Assembly (NCBI GenBank): GCA_030615035.1
Contig: JAUXAC010000022.1
Coordinates: forward strand, 1 to 16,083
Reading direction: 5' to 3'
From: Dehalococcoidia bacterium
GTDB lineage: Bacteria; Chloroflexota; Dehalococcoidia; Dehalococcoidales; RBG-16-60-22
Length of the DNA stretch: 16,083 nucleotides
The translations under genes were made by a program, and so were the position numbers. Of this stretch, positions 1 through 6,911 are shown piece by piece; position 1 is the first letter of the stretch, and every line of letters starts with the position of its first letter. The notes below the pieces were generated by a model. The model made no database searches and had not been told where the DNA came from. It saw only the letters and a list, made by a program, of their open reading frames with translations.

Positions 1-1
1 G

Positions 2-52
2 GGTGCTGGCAAGCGAGCTGCTACTAATATAGATGAATATCTGAGGAGATAG
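2..52 (+). CDS. C-terminal end of a GltD-like FAD/NAD(P)-dependent oxidoreductase (partial)
   Basis: The second reading frame is open from the window edge to a TAG at 50-52 and reads AGKRAATNIDEYLRR. This closely resembles the last residues of the glutamate-synthase small-subunit/BzdV-like flavoprotein family, where a G.GKRAA...IDEYLRG segment forms the end of the FAD-binding domain. Only about 16 codons are visible, so the assignment rests on this short signature. The gene enters from outside the window and converges on the Smr gene, with the two stop codons only about 10 bases apart. Confidence 0.6.
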   Translation, partial: GAGKRAATNIDEYLRR

Positions 53-62
53 CTTTTTTCCT

Positions 63-374
63 TTAGGTGAGCTCCACTATAGTAACTCCAGTCCCTCCCT
101 CGCCATAACCACCCAGGCGGTATGATTTAACTAGAGGATGCTTGGCAAGCGCTCTATGGGCTGCCTGACGCAGAGTGCCTGTCCCCTTACCGTGAACTAC
201 CCTGACTTGCCATAATCCAGCCATAAAGGCATCGTGCAAGTATTTGTCTAATTTTGGTAGAGCCTCCTCTACCGTCAAATGGCGAAGTTGTACCTCGCTT
301 GATGGTGATGAATTACTGCCATGTTCCTTCTTCTTGTGTGCCATAGCTAATAGTTGCTGGACTGATTTTAGCAC
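63..374 (-). CDS. Small stand-alone Smr-domain protein
   Basis: The 103-aa product is essentially one Smr (small MutS-related) domain, the nuclease or nucleic-acid-binding module found at the end of MutS2 and in free-standing proteins. Visible hallmarks are LTVEEALPKLDKYLHDAF (the usual LDLHGLTVEEA helix, with the LDLHG portion degraded to QLRH), VVHGKGTGTLR (the family's most conserved loop, HGKGTG) and the closing GGYGEGGTGVTIVEL. The longest start is a GTG at 372-374; an internal ATG at codon 12 is also possible. Neither has a clear ribosome site. The loss of the first LDLHG motif may affect nuclease activity, but the HGKGTG loop is intact. It converges with the flavoprotein gene, and the recombinase lies upstream on the same strand behind two hairpin repeats. 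Confidence 0.85.
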   Translation of the reverse strand: MLKSVQQLLAMAHKKKEHGSNSSPSSEVQLRHLTVEEALPKLDKYLHDAFMAGLWQVRVVHGKGTGTLRQAAHRALAKHPLVKSYRLGGYGEGGTGVTIVELT

Positions 375-407
375 TATGTACCAGTCTTTGCCATACCGGT
401 CGTTTTT

Positions 408-479
408 CAGGGGAGTTTAAGAGGGGCAAAGCCCCTCTTTTTAATTTTCCTCCCCCTCTCCTTTGAAGGAGAGAGATAT
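408..479. repeat. Double-hairpin repeat, copy A
   Basis: This roughly 72-bp unit starts CAGGGGAGT. It carries a tight hairpin (AAGAGGGGC at 419-427, GCCCCTCTT at 431-439, AAA loop) and then a second hairpin (CTCTCCTT at 456-463, AAGGAGAG at 466-473). The adjacent copy B shares the layout with matching changes in both arms. The T-run after the first hairpin would let it act as a terminator for transcription from either side. Confidence 0.75.
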
Positions 480-554
480 CAGGAGAGTCAAAGAGAGGCG
501 AAGCCTCTCTTATATAATCAGTCCCCCTTCCCCTTAACAAGGGGAAGGGGAACT
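480..554. repeat. Double-hairpin repeat, copy B, overlapping the recombinase 3' end
   Basis: This is the second copy of the unit in tandem with copy A. It starts CAGGAGAGT, with hairpin 1 (AAGAGAGGC at 491-499, GCCTCTCTT at 503-511) and a 12-bp perfect hairpin 2 (CCCCTTCCCCTT at 524-535, AAGGGGAAGGGG at 539-550). The recombinase stop codon (534-536, minus strand) and its last five or six codons lie inside hairpin 2, so the C-terminal SSPSPC of that protein is encoded by the repeat. Confidence 0.75.
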
Positions 555-2258
555 AATAAACAGCGCAATTTCCGGCTCGGGTACTTCCCCCTGATACAGG
601 ACCTGTTGCGGAATGGTTCCCTTTATTTCGACGCAATCGGGGAAAACAATCACCCTGATATTGAAAAGCTGTAATATGGCTCTCATATTCTTCTTGATTA
701 TCTTAGACTGCCTCCCATGGTCACCGCATTCCCAGAAACCGGGTGGCGCGTCTATACCCCTCATGTACATATCGGTGCCTTCTAAGCGGAAGTAATCCTT
801 CTCAGTTACTTCGCCGATTGTCAGCTCACCATCACATTCTCGCCAGGCATTGAAGCCGGCAGGAATATATTCATTATCTTTTTCACCGAATATACCAAAT
901 TCGTTAACGCTGAGCTTGCCTTGACTTAAGACGTTTTGTACCATGGCAATACGCCCTTCGAGTTCGGCCAGTTCGGTCAACTCCAGAGGGTTTATGTTAT
1001 GGCGGCATTTGACAAGGGATGCCTCCTGTTTCTTCAGCTGCTTTAACTTCGATTTATAGGCACTTTCCTCCATGGCTCCGTCGGCAAACACCATTCCCAG
1101 GCGTTCCATCTTCGCCCTGAGCGTTTCAAGCTTGCCATCCACATCCACTATCTCAGCCCCGATGTGTGCCTTTCGTTCCTCCAAATCGAGAAGGGCTTTA
1201 TTAACACATTCGACCAGTTTATCGGAGTCGTTAAGGACCTCTTTAACTTTTCTCCACACTCCCCATTCCAGCCAGTCGGCTCTTATAAACGGCAGGTCGC
1301 AGCGCTTATCACCATCCTGCACAATACGGGGTTGTATTCGACCCCTGCAGGCGTAGTAACCAGGGTCTTGACGTCTCTTCCGAAGGCATTTCAAGACATG
1401 GCCGCATTGACCGCAGTAGCACATCCCCTGAAGCAACCAACCCTTGGGGTCGGTAATCAGGCTCCGGGCATTCTCTCGCTTCCGTTGGGCGAGCTGCCAC
1501 GTGTTCTCATCGATGATGGCCGGTACCGGTATGCCCATAGGGTGCTGACCCTTATAGGCGGAATGGATAAGTACGCAACGGACCGTACTCGTCGTCCAGT
1601 GTGTCCCACTCCGGGTGTGTAAATCATCATCGTTCAGTATTCGTGCGATGGTTCCCATCCCTTTCTTCTGGTCAAGATACAGATGGTATATCCTTCGAAC
1701 AATCTCCGCTTCTTCAGACACCACCTCCCATTTCTTCTTCACTGCTAGCCATCGGTAGCCGTATAACGTCTTCCCTCCCGGCCAGTTCCCATTAGCAACA
1801 AGGTAATGACGGCTGTCCCTCACCCTCTCTCCAATCCTGCCCCGCTCGAACTCGGCGATAACCCCCATCATCTGCACGGCGAATTTCCCGTACGGTGTGG
1901 AGGTATCCAGCCCTTCTTGGGTGGATATAAACTTTATTCCCAGTTGCTCCAGGCCGTGGAGGTGGTTAAGCAGCAGTCTAAGGTTACGGAAGAAACGGTC
2001 TAGTTTGCACACCGCGATGATATCGAATCTCTTCTGCTTGGCGTCGGCGAGGAGCCGTTTCAGGGCCGGTCTATCATCGGTGCCACCACTGTAACCGCCG
2101 TCTATATACTCGTCGACAATCTCCCAGCCCTGTATTTTTGCGTTGGCTTTCAGGGCAGCTACTTGGGCTTCGATCGAAACTCCCTCGACAGCCTGCTCTT
2201 GCGAACTCACCCTTACGTATGCAGCGACCCTCTGCTGAATGGTATCTCTTTTACCCAT
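534..2258 (-). CDS. Large serine recombinase (site-specific integrase)
   Basis: The 574-aa protein has the full large-serine-recombinase layout. The resolvase catalytic domain occupies about residues 10-155, with AAYVRVSSQEQ giving nucleophile Ser18 beside Arg16, a KLDRFFRN segment at 85-92, and the EFERGRIGERV start of the long helix at 136-146. A recombinase domain with GKTLYGYRW and MGTIARILN spans about 160-265. A zinc ribbon follows with Cys282, Cys285, Cys304 and Cys320. A coiled coil at about 345-445 is the type that controls integration versus excision, and a C-terminal tail ends at 574. Such enzymes recombine attP and attB through a Ser-DNA intermediate with double-strand cleavage. 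The ATG is preceded by GGGAGGACATC, a strong ribosome site. The gene starts 15 bases after the stop of the upstream small gene, so the two are one operon. All catalytic and zinc residues appear intact. Phage, ICE or transposon origin cannot be told from the sequence. Confidence 0.95.
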   Translation of the reverse strand: MGKRDTIQQRVAAYVRVSSQEQAVEGVSIEAQVAALKANAKIQGWEIVDEYIDGGYSGGTDDRPALKRLLADAKQKRFDIIAVCKLDRFFRNLRLLLNHLHGLEQLGIKFISTQEGLDTSTPYGKFAVQMMGVIAEFERGRIGERVRDSRHYLVANGNWPGGKTLYGYRWLAVKKKWEVVSEEAEIVRRIYHLYLDQKKGMGTIARILNDDDLHTRSGTHWTTSTVRCVLIHSAYKGQHPMGIPVPAIIDENTWQLAQRKRENARSLITDPKGWLLQGMCYCGQCGHVLKCLRKRRQDPGYYACRGRIQPRIVQDGDKRCDLPFIRADWLEWGVWRKVKEVLNDSDKLVECVNKALLDLEERKAHIGAEIVDVDGKLETLRAKMERLGMVFADGAMEESAYKSKLKQLKKQEASLVKCRHNINPLELTELAELEGRIAMVQNVLSQGKLSVNEFGIFGEKDNEYIPAGFNAWRECDGELTIGEVTEKDYFRLEGTDMYMRGIDAPPGFWECGDHGRQSKIIKKNMRAILQLFNIRVIVFPDCVEIKGTIPQQVLYQGEVPEPEIALFISSPSPC

Positions 2259-2273
2259 GATGTCCTCCCGGTA

Positions 2274-2735
2274 TTATTCCGTTTTTTCCTTTGTGTTTAC
2301 CTTCTGGACGATTATATTCTGAAGTGAAGGCTGTCTCTCCGTGTATTGGTCGTTTAGTGTATAAGCCCCCGGTCCCAGGTAGCACAGATAGTCCCTTTTC
2401 GAAGCATGGTACTTGTAGGAGTTGTGATTGGGTGTGCAGGCAATGACGCGGGCCATAAAGCTGTTCTTCTTGAGGTTCGGATAGCTTTTCAAGGCTTCCT
2501 CGTAGAGCTCTGGAGGAGAAAACCTGTTGACCCCTTTTCTCCTGACGACTCTACGGGCTGCCTCGAGCACGGCATCAAACATGGTCTTCCCCTGCTCCTG
2601 GAAGAGCCGTTTACTACTTGGGGGGACAGGAGAAAGGGAAATGCTAGTCTCGGTCTTGTTGACGATGATAATTACCGATTCTTCATCGATACGGACCACT
2701 CCGGACACGGGGATGCTGAACGGTATCTCTTTCAC
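2274..2735 (-). CDS. Small recombinase-operon protein with winged-helix-like domain
   Basis: The 153-aa protein begins at a GTG (2733-2735) placed 8 bases after AGGAGG (2743-2748). The frame stays open upstream to an ATG at 2828, but that start would lie upstream of the promoter, so the GTG is preferred. Residues 1-45 form a beta-rich stretch (SGVVRIDEESVIIIV). Residues about 70-140 (FDAVLEAARRVVRRKGVNRFSPPELYEEAL ... ARVIACTPNHNSYKYHASKRDYLCYLGPGAYTLN) read like a winged helix of the kind found in restriction-associated and HARE-like proteins. The segment is basic enough to bind DNA. Its position directly ahead of the recombinase in one operon suggests a partner such as a repressor or recombination directionality factor. 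That role is inferred from context only. Confidence 0.75.
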   Translation of the reverse strand: MKEIPFSIPVSGVVRIDEESVIIIVNKTETSISLSPVPPSSKRLFQEQGKTMFDAVLEAARRVVRRKGVNRFSPPELYEEALKSYPNLKKNSFMARVIACTPNHNSYKYHASKRDYLCYLGPGAYTLNDQYTERQPSLQNIIVQKVNTKEKTE

Positions 2736-2772
2736 TGCTTCGCCTCCTAAAAGTTGACAAAAATGTATGAGT

Positions 2773-2801
2773 AGTGTAACATAATTATCATTACTAGTCA
2801 A
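2773..2801 (-). promoter_or_regulatory. Sigma-70 promoter of the recombinase operon
   Basis: Read on the minus strand: -35 TTGACT at 2796-2801, a 17-bp spacer, and -10 TACACT at 2773-2778. The predicted transcription start near 2766 gives a leader of about 30 bases before the GTG at 2735, with the AGGAGG in between. This is among the best promoter matches in the window. Confidence 0.65.
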
Positions 2802-2881
2802 GTTACTATATCGGTAACATTTATACATAGTATATAGAAATAGAATATCCCGGTTATATTTCCGGCAAAGCTGCTTTTTCT

Positions 2882-2903
2882 CCCGTATATTCCTCTTGAA
2901 TAT
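2882..2903. promoter_or_regulatory. Operator-like site in the divergent spacer
   Basis: CCCGTATATTCC at 2882-2893 recurs exactly at 3048-3059. It overlaps a 6-bp inverted repeat, ATATTC (2887-2892) and GAATAT (2898-2903), with a 5-base loop. Duplication of a 12-mer within the spacer between two divergent DNA-binding-protein genes suggests a binding site for one of them. No factor can be named. Confidence 0.4.
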
Positions 2904-2966
2904 GCAGAGAAACCTACAATATTATCGTCACATTTTAGGGAAGCGTCATTGTTAAAAATATTGTTA

Positions 2967-3040
2967 TTATGGCGGGTAATATGATTACTATGGCGGGTAA
3001 TATGATTACTATGGCTACTATGGCTGCTATGATTCCTATG
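2967..3040. repeat. Iteron-like array of TATG-headed 9-mers
   Basis: A 21-bp unit (TATGGCGGG, TAA, TATGATTAC) occurs twice without a gap at 2968-2988 and 2989-3009. It is followed by further 9-mers TATGGCTAC (3010-3018), TATGGCTGC (3019-3027) and TATGATTCC (3028-3036), then TATG. Seven TATGRNNNN words stand in tandem, two of the junctions being offset by TAA. They are too short and have no spacers, so this is not CRISPR. The array sits between the recombinase operon and the HTH/coiled-coil gene. Confidence 0.75.
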
Positions 3041-3046
3041 TTAATG

Positions 3047-3084
3047 CCCCGTATATTCCAGGGTATATAGCGTGGAATACGGGG
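3047..3084. promoter_or_regulatory. 38-bp imperfect palindrome in the leader of the HTH/coiled-coil gene
   Basis: The left arm CCCCGTATATTCCA (3047-3060) pairs with TGGAATACGGGG (3073-3084) apart from a 2-base AT bulge, around a 12-base AT-rich centre. The left arm contains the 12-mer also found at 2882. It lies 38 bases ahead of the ATG at 3122. It could be an operator or leader hairpin. Its size and symmetry also resemble a serine-integrase attachment site. Confidence 0.55.
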
Positions 3085-3121
3085 TTACTACCGGGTATAA
3101 TAACCCCGGGGGAGGGACTAT

Positions 3122-4705
3122 ATGCCGAAGAAGTTGTCACAGTTTAAAGTCGGTAAAATCTTAAAACTATATTTTCAAGGATATTCGCAAACAGCGATAG
3201 CCCACAAACTGAATATCGACCAGTCGACAGTCAGTTTTCAGGTCGGTAAATTTAAGGCTCGGGCCGATGAGGTGGGCATTGCTGGTGCCGCAGAGGAGAT
3301 GGGTATTATGTACGAGATAGAGATGTTACACAGTTTAGCAGTAGATTTAATGAATGAAAAGCTCACGGTTGAAGAGGCTGTAGCCGGTCTGAGAGTAGTG
3401 TCTGCATTCGAGAAACTCGGTATCGAGCAGGACTATCAGAGCGTTATCAAGATTGCCGCCATAATGCACAAGGAGGGTTTTCTCGACTCTGCCATAAAAC
3501 TCGACGAGCTGGAGCAGAATACTGGCATGACATACGAGGAAATAGCTGACGAGGCTGCCAAGGTAAGCCAGCAGCTCGAAAAAGACCAGGCTCAGCTTAA
3601 AGAGATAAACGGTAAGCTGGATAACGTTAAGAATGACCTGGAGAACATGGAAAAGAAAAGGAAACTGGCTACCGATGACCTGGCATCTCATATGGAGCAA
3701 GTGGGATTGGACAAGGACAGGTTAATGAAGGTAGAAACCCTCGCTCTGACTCTCAAAAAAGCGGGCATTGAGAACCAGCAGCTTGAGGAGTATCTCCAGA
3801 GGCAGCAGCAGCTCAACGAAGCAGGAATCAGCATTGACATGTTTACATTGATTCTGGAGAAAACTGAAGTTGCTACCACGAAGGACAAAGGGAAGATGCT
3901 ACTTGATATGCTAACGGAATATGGCGGTCTCAGCCAAGCTAACCAGGCGTTGAAGCTCAAGATCAATGCCTTAGAGAAAGAAGCTACTGGTCTGGAAGAA
4001 AAAGCAGCGCTTAAAGGCAAGATACAAGCTGATATTGATGCATTAAAAGCAGAAAAAGCCAGCTTGGAGCCTTACGTCTCCGAACTTCATGCCCAGAAGG
4101 ACCAATTGGGTAAAGTGAAGAATGAGGTTGGCTATCTATCCAAGAAACAAACCGAAATAGAGCATGAGATAGCCAATCTTGAGTCTTATAAGACCGGGCT
4201 GACCGAAAAGATTAAATTATTAGGAGAGACGACCGGTGGACTCGAGAAACGAAAGGCTGAATATGACGAGGTAACGGCAAGCCTTTCGGAGGTCGAAAAG
4301 AGGCTGGCGCGTGAGAACAAGCGGTTGCGGATATTCGATAGTTTCCTGGGGTTCGTGAAATCATCGGCGATCGAGCCGCTGGAGGAGTTCGCGCAAAATT
4401 TACCCGGTTTCATTGATGACGCAAAAGCGGGGAATCATTCGCCCAAATTGATCCGGAATATGCTGATACAGGAATTAACCGGTGGTACTCTGCAGGTCCT
4501 GAAGTGTACTCAGTGCGGGGTTGAGTTTGTGGTCGATAAACAACCATCAGTCACAGGTAATTACTACTGCCCTCTTTGCGGGATGGCCTACTATATCAAG
4601 GTTGATAAGGACGCCCTCGAGATTCTGAAAAATCCTCGATTCGAAATAACATTGATATCTCCCGAACTCGAGTCACCTAAACAAAAGAATGACGACAGCA
4701 AATAA
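3122..4705 (+). CDS. HTH / long coiled-coil / zinc-ribbon protein, function unknown
   Basis: The 527-aa product has three visible parts. Residues 1-50 contain a helix-turn-helix (VGKILKLYFQGYSQTAIAHK, then LNIDQSTVSFQVGKFKAR), like those in resolvases and sigma region 4. Residues about 135-415 are almost continuous heptad-rich coiled coil with many E, K, L and Q and short breaks. Residues 460-490 form a zinc ribbon (Cys462, Cys465, Cys483, Cys486 in LKCTQCG and YYCPLCG), followed by a polar tail. The layout suggests an elongated DNA-bridging or scaffold protein, but no enzymatic motif is seen and I cannot name a family. The ATG follows GGAGGG by 5 bases. It is transcribed away from the recombinase operon, sharing the repeat-rich spacer, and ends facing the sigma-4/HARE gene. 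Confidence 0.85.
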   Translation: MPKKLSQFKVGKILKLYFQGYSQTAIAHKLNIDQSTVSFQVGKFKARADEVGIAGAAEEMGIMYEIEMLHSLAVDLMNEKLTVEEAVAGLRVVSAFEKLGIEQDYQSVIKIAAIMHKEGFLDSAIKLDELEQNTGMTYEEIADEAAKVSQQLEKDQAQLKEINGKLDNVKNDLENMEKKRKLATDDLASHMEQVGLDKDRLMKVETLALTLKKAGIENQQLEEYLQRQQQLNEAGISIDMFTLILEKTEVATTKDKGKMLLDMLTEYGGLSQANQALKLKINALEKEATGLEEKAALKGKIQADIDALKAEKASLEPYVSELHAQKDQLGKVKNEVGYLSKKQTEIEHEIANLESYKTGLTEKIKLLGETTGGLEKRKAEYDEVTASLSEVEKRLARENKRLRIFDSFLGFVKSSAIEPLEEFAQNLPGFIDDAKAGNHSPKLIRNMLIQELTGGTLQVLKCTQCGVEFVVDKQPSVTGNYYCPLCGMAYYIKVDKDALEILKNPRFEITLISPELESPKQKNDDSK

Positions 4706-4901
4706 TTACTCGTAATGGGAGAGTAAGTCTGCTAGTAAAGACACTTGATTGAACCAATCAGTAGACTGTGTCTAGAGCCTTTTAGATGACCTCTTAAGCA
4801 ATATAATAAGGTTCCTTTTTAAGTGGTTCAAAACACAACCCAAAAATCTCTATTAACCTAACTCTATTACGTTCCCGAGTTGCTGACTATACCTGTACAG
4901 C
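4706..4901. other. Noncoding gap between convergent genes
   Basis: This AT-rich gap separates two converging genes. The only structure noticed is a short stem, TGATTG (4746-4751) and CAATCA (4755-4760), without a T-run on either strand. No convincing terminator or small ORF was found. Confidence 0.5.
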
Positions 4902-6434
4902 TTACTGGGTATCTTCTTCACTCTGATGTACTCCGAATTGCCTTTCAAATTCTTGTAAGATTTTATCTAATTCCTCAGCGGAATCTTCTATTTCGGATTC
5001 TTCAATTGGCCTCGGAATGAAGCAGTCTCTCTCAGTCTGTATCAACCTTGGGTTACTATACGTTACAAAGGATACACTGCTTGGATTAACGATTTTTCGA
5101 TATTTTCCAAGCTCAGCTAATACAACTGAGTATGGTACAGGAGTACCCGTTTCCGCATACTTACGTTCGACAATTTCTATAACGGTATTTAAAAGAGTTA
5201 ATGAGGGACGTTTGTAGCCCCATTCTTCGAGCGCATAAGTGCCCTTGATGCCAATCCACACTACTCCATATGGATTATATAATAATCTTGCATGGATACT
5301 ATGCTCAGTATCTTGGTACTCAGGGAATAGGGAGTGATATATTTTGGCAACTTCTGTAAAATGCGCCGGCCTACCAATACTTTTTAAGGCAAGATATACT
5401 TTCTGAGCTTTATACAGTCTTCTCAGGAGATAAACACTCAGTCTCTGTGCCAGAGCTATTTGGTCCTGTTTATCGACTAATAGCATACCATGAGTTTCCA
5501 ACTGGCTTGCCACCTTAGTTAAGTCCGGAGCCGATTTCCAAATATCACTCGGGAGAACAATATCTTCTTTGGTTAAGCCTAATATAGATAGACCGGTGTG
5601 CGGAAACATCGTGACGGGGACGTTGTTACATTTTGCAATGAACATGATTAGGTTTCTCATGCTGCTCTGAGGAACTAGCATACTACCGTCGTGACATATG
5701 ACATAGAATAGTAAAGGCGTGACAAAATGCCGATTGTAGCTAGGATGGCGGAGTTTCCTCCATGACTTGTCTTCGATTTGACGTATGCGTTCTCTTGTCA
5801 GGTTTAATTCCTGGCCAATTTGTTCCAGCGTCATTTTGGCATTCCCCAATAATCCTTCTCTCTTAGACAGGATATTCCTTTCCCTCGGCGTAAGCCTGCC
5901 CAAGACATTTTGAATCCTTTCCAATATCATCTGGTCTGAAGGTAACGTAAGCCAAGGCTCCGTGTTAAAATTATCTAGGGTTTCCTTGGCAATCTTTACC
6001 TTAGACGGTGTCATAAATGAAAGCAAGTATGCTAAAGGGAAGATATAAACATGAGGATTAACCGTCGGCCTTACTAAGGAGAAGAATTCACCAAATTTGA
6101 CAAATTGTAGAGGCGGTATATTCCATCGACTATCTGGATTCAGGAAACTCATTAGATGAGCTAATTCTCGATAATTCATTCTAGCCGTGTTCATCTTGGC
6201 TAGCCTGATGTTTAAATTAACATACCAACGATATAGAGTCTTCTTAGGTATAAAATAGACCTCTCCACCTACTTCTTCATCAGTCCTCACGAAACGCCAG
6301 TCTTCTGCGATAGCCTGTAGAAGCAACTCTCGCTCTTCATGTGTCACTGCATAACCTAATATCTCTTGTTGGGCAAAACAATGTTGATATTCGGCAAAAG
6401 CATCGATTACTTTGGTAGCTTCATAAGCATCCAT
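4902..6434 (-). CDS. Sigma-70 region 4 / HARE-HTH-like protein
   Basis: The 510-aa protein carries a clear sigma-70 region 4 helix-turn-helix at about residues 176-232 (LTPRERNILSKREGLLG ... MTLEQIGQELNLTRERIRQIEDKSWRKLRHP). This is the part of sigma factors that reads the -35 element. Around 345-408 a second winged-helix segment (VYLALKSIGRPAHFTEVAKI ... NPYGVVWIGIKGTYALEEWG) resembles the HARE-HTH domain of RNA polymerase delta subunits and restriction-associated proteins. A third possible HTH lies at 411-468. No region 2 (core-binding, -10 reading) motif is recognisable in residues 1-170. It may therefore be a transcriptional co-regulator or a DNA-binding component rather than a complete sigma factor. 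It is the last gene of the GHKL ATPase operon, starting 6 bases after the preceding stop without a strong ribosome site, which suggests coupled translation. Confidence 0.8.
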   Translation of the reverse strand: MDAYEATKVIDAFAEYQHCFAQQEILGYAVTHEERELLLQAIAEDWRFVRTDEEVGGEVYFIPKKTLYRWYVNLNIRLAKMNTARMNYRELAHLMSFLNPDSRWNIPPLQFVKFGEFFSLVRPTVNPHVYIFPLAYLLSFMTPSKVKIAKETLDNFNTEPWLTLPSDQMILERIQNVLGRLTPRERNILSKREGLLGNAKMTLEQIGQELNLTRERIRQIEDKSWRKLRHPSYNRHFVTPLLFYVICHDGSMLVPQSSMRNLIMFIAKCNNVPVTMFPHTGLSILGLTKEDIVLPSDIWKSAPDLTKVASQLETHGMLLVDKQDQIALAQRLSVYLLRRLYKAQKVYLALKSIGRPAHFTEVAKIYHSLFPEYQDTEHSIHARLLYNPYGVVWIGIKGTYALEEWGYKRPSLTLLNTVIEIVERKYAETGTPVPYSVVLAELGKYRKIVNPSSVSFVTYSNPRLIQTERDCFIPRPIEESEIEDSAEELDKILQEFERQFGVHQSEEDTQ

Positions 6435-6440
6435 TGCTCT

Positions 6441-6911
6441 TTAATTAAGATTCATACCCTGTCGTAGTTTCTCTGCAACTCTACGAGTTCCTTTTTCACA
6501 TCGTCCCCAGTTTAGTGATTCTGGGATAGCGCATTCGTTAGGTAGATATCGCCGGAATATGATTACTTTTTCAAGCCACTTTCTCTTAACATTCAAGTCG
6601 CGCACCAGATGGTCGTAGATTCCATCGATTTGAAGAGATAATTTTTCTAGGTTTCTTACTAACTCAAATATGAGATTCCCAAGTTTCCAGATTAGTCTAG
6701 CAGGAAGTAGCCTGCGCTCTTTTCTAAAAGTATTAATCTCATTAATTACGGACTGCATCCTTCTTATTGAATGCTCATATAACTGACTCGCTTCTTTGAG
6801 TACTGGTTCAAGGTCTCTCTCACTAGACAGAAACTGCTCCATAAGAAAGAATGCCATAAAGTGTTCTTTATTTGGTTTGAATGAGACGAGCATTAGGTCA
6901 TTCTTGCTCAT
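6441..6911 (-). CDS. Helical protein of unknown function in the GHKL operon
   Basis: The product is 156 aa from the ATG at 6909-6911. That start overlaps the ATPase stop as ATGA and is preceded by GGGGGAG. The frame extends four codons further upstream, but that start lacks a ribosome site. The sequence is charged and mostly helical (LKEASQLYEHSIRRMQSVIN, LVRNLEKLSLQIDGIYDHLV), with no membrane segment, cysteine motif or catalytic signature I recognise. The 4-base overlap with the ATPase and 6-base gap to the sigma-4/HARE gene argue for a stoichiometric partner of both. Confidence 0.75.
   Translation of the reverse strand: MSKNDLMLVSFKPNKEHFMAFFLMEQFLSSERDLEPVLKEASQLYEHSIRRMQSVINEINTFRKERRLLPARLIWKLGNLIFELVRNLEKLSLQIDGIYDHLVRDLNVKRKWLEKVIIFRRYLPNECAIPESLNWGRCEKGTRRVAEKLRQGMNLN

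Noticed and set aside
313..540. 75-aa minus-strand ORF across the hairpin repeats
   Set aside because: Its codons come from the palindromic repeats and overlap the Smr gene. It has no domain or ribosome site, so it is an accident of repeat sequence.
1164..1622. 152-aa plus-strand ORF inside the recombinase
   Set aside because: It is antisense to the well-conserved zinc ribbon and recombinase domain, with no ribosome site.
2736..2828. Upstream ATG extension of the winged-helix-like gene
   Set aside because: This start would lie upstream of the promoter at 2773-2801. The GTG at 2735 has AGGAGG at the right distance.
2967..3040. CRISPR array
   Set aside because: The repeats are 9 or 21 bp without unique spacers and there are no cas genes nearby.
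3073..3101. Promoter TGGAAT-17-TATAAT ahead of the 527-aa gene
   Set aside because: The -10 is good but the -35 is poor and lies in the palindrome arm. The start would fall almost on the ribosome site. It is possible but not supported enough to list.
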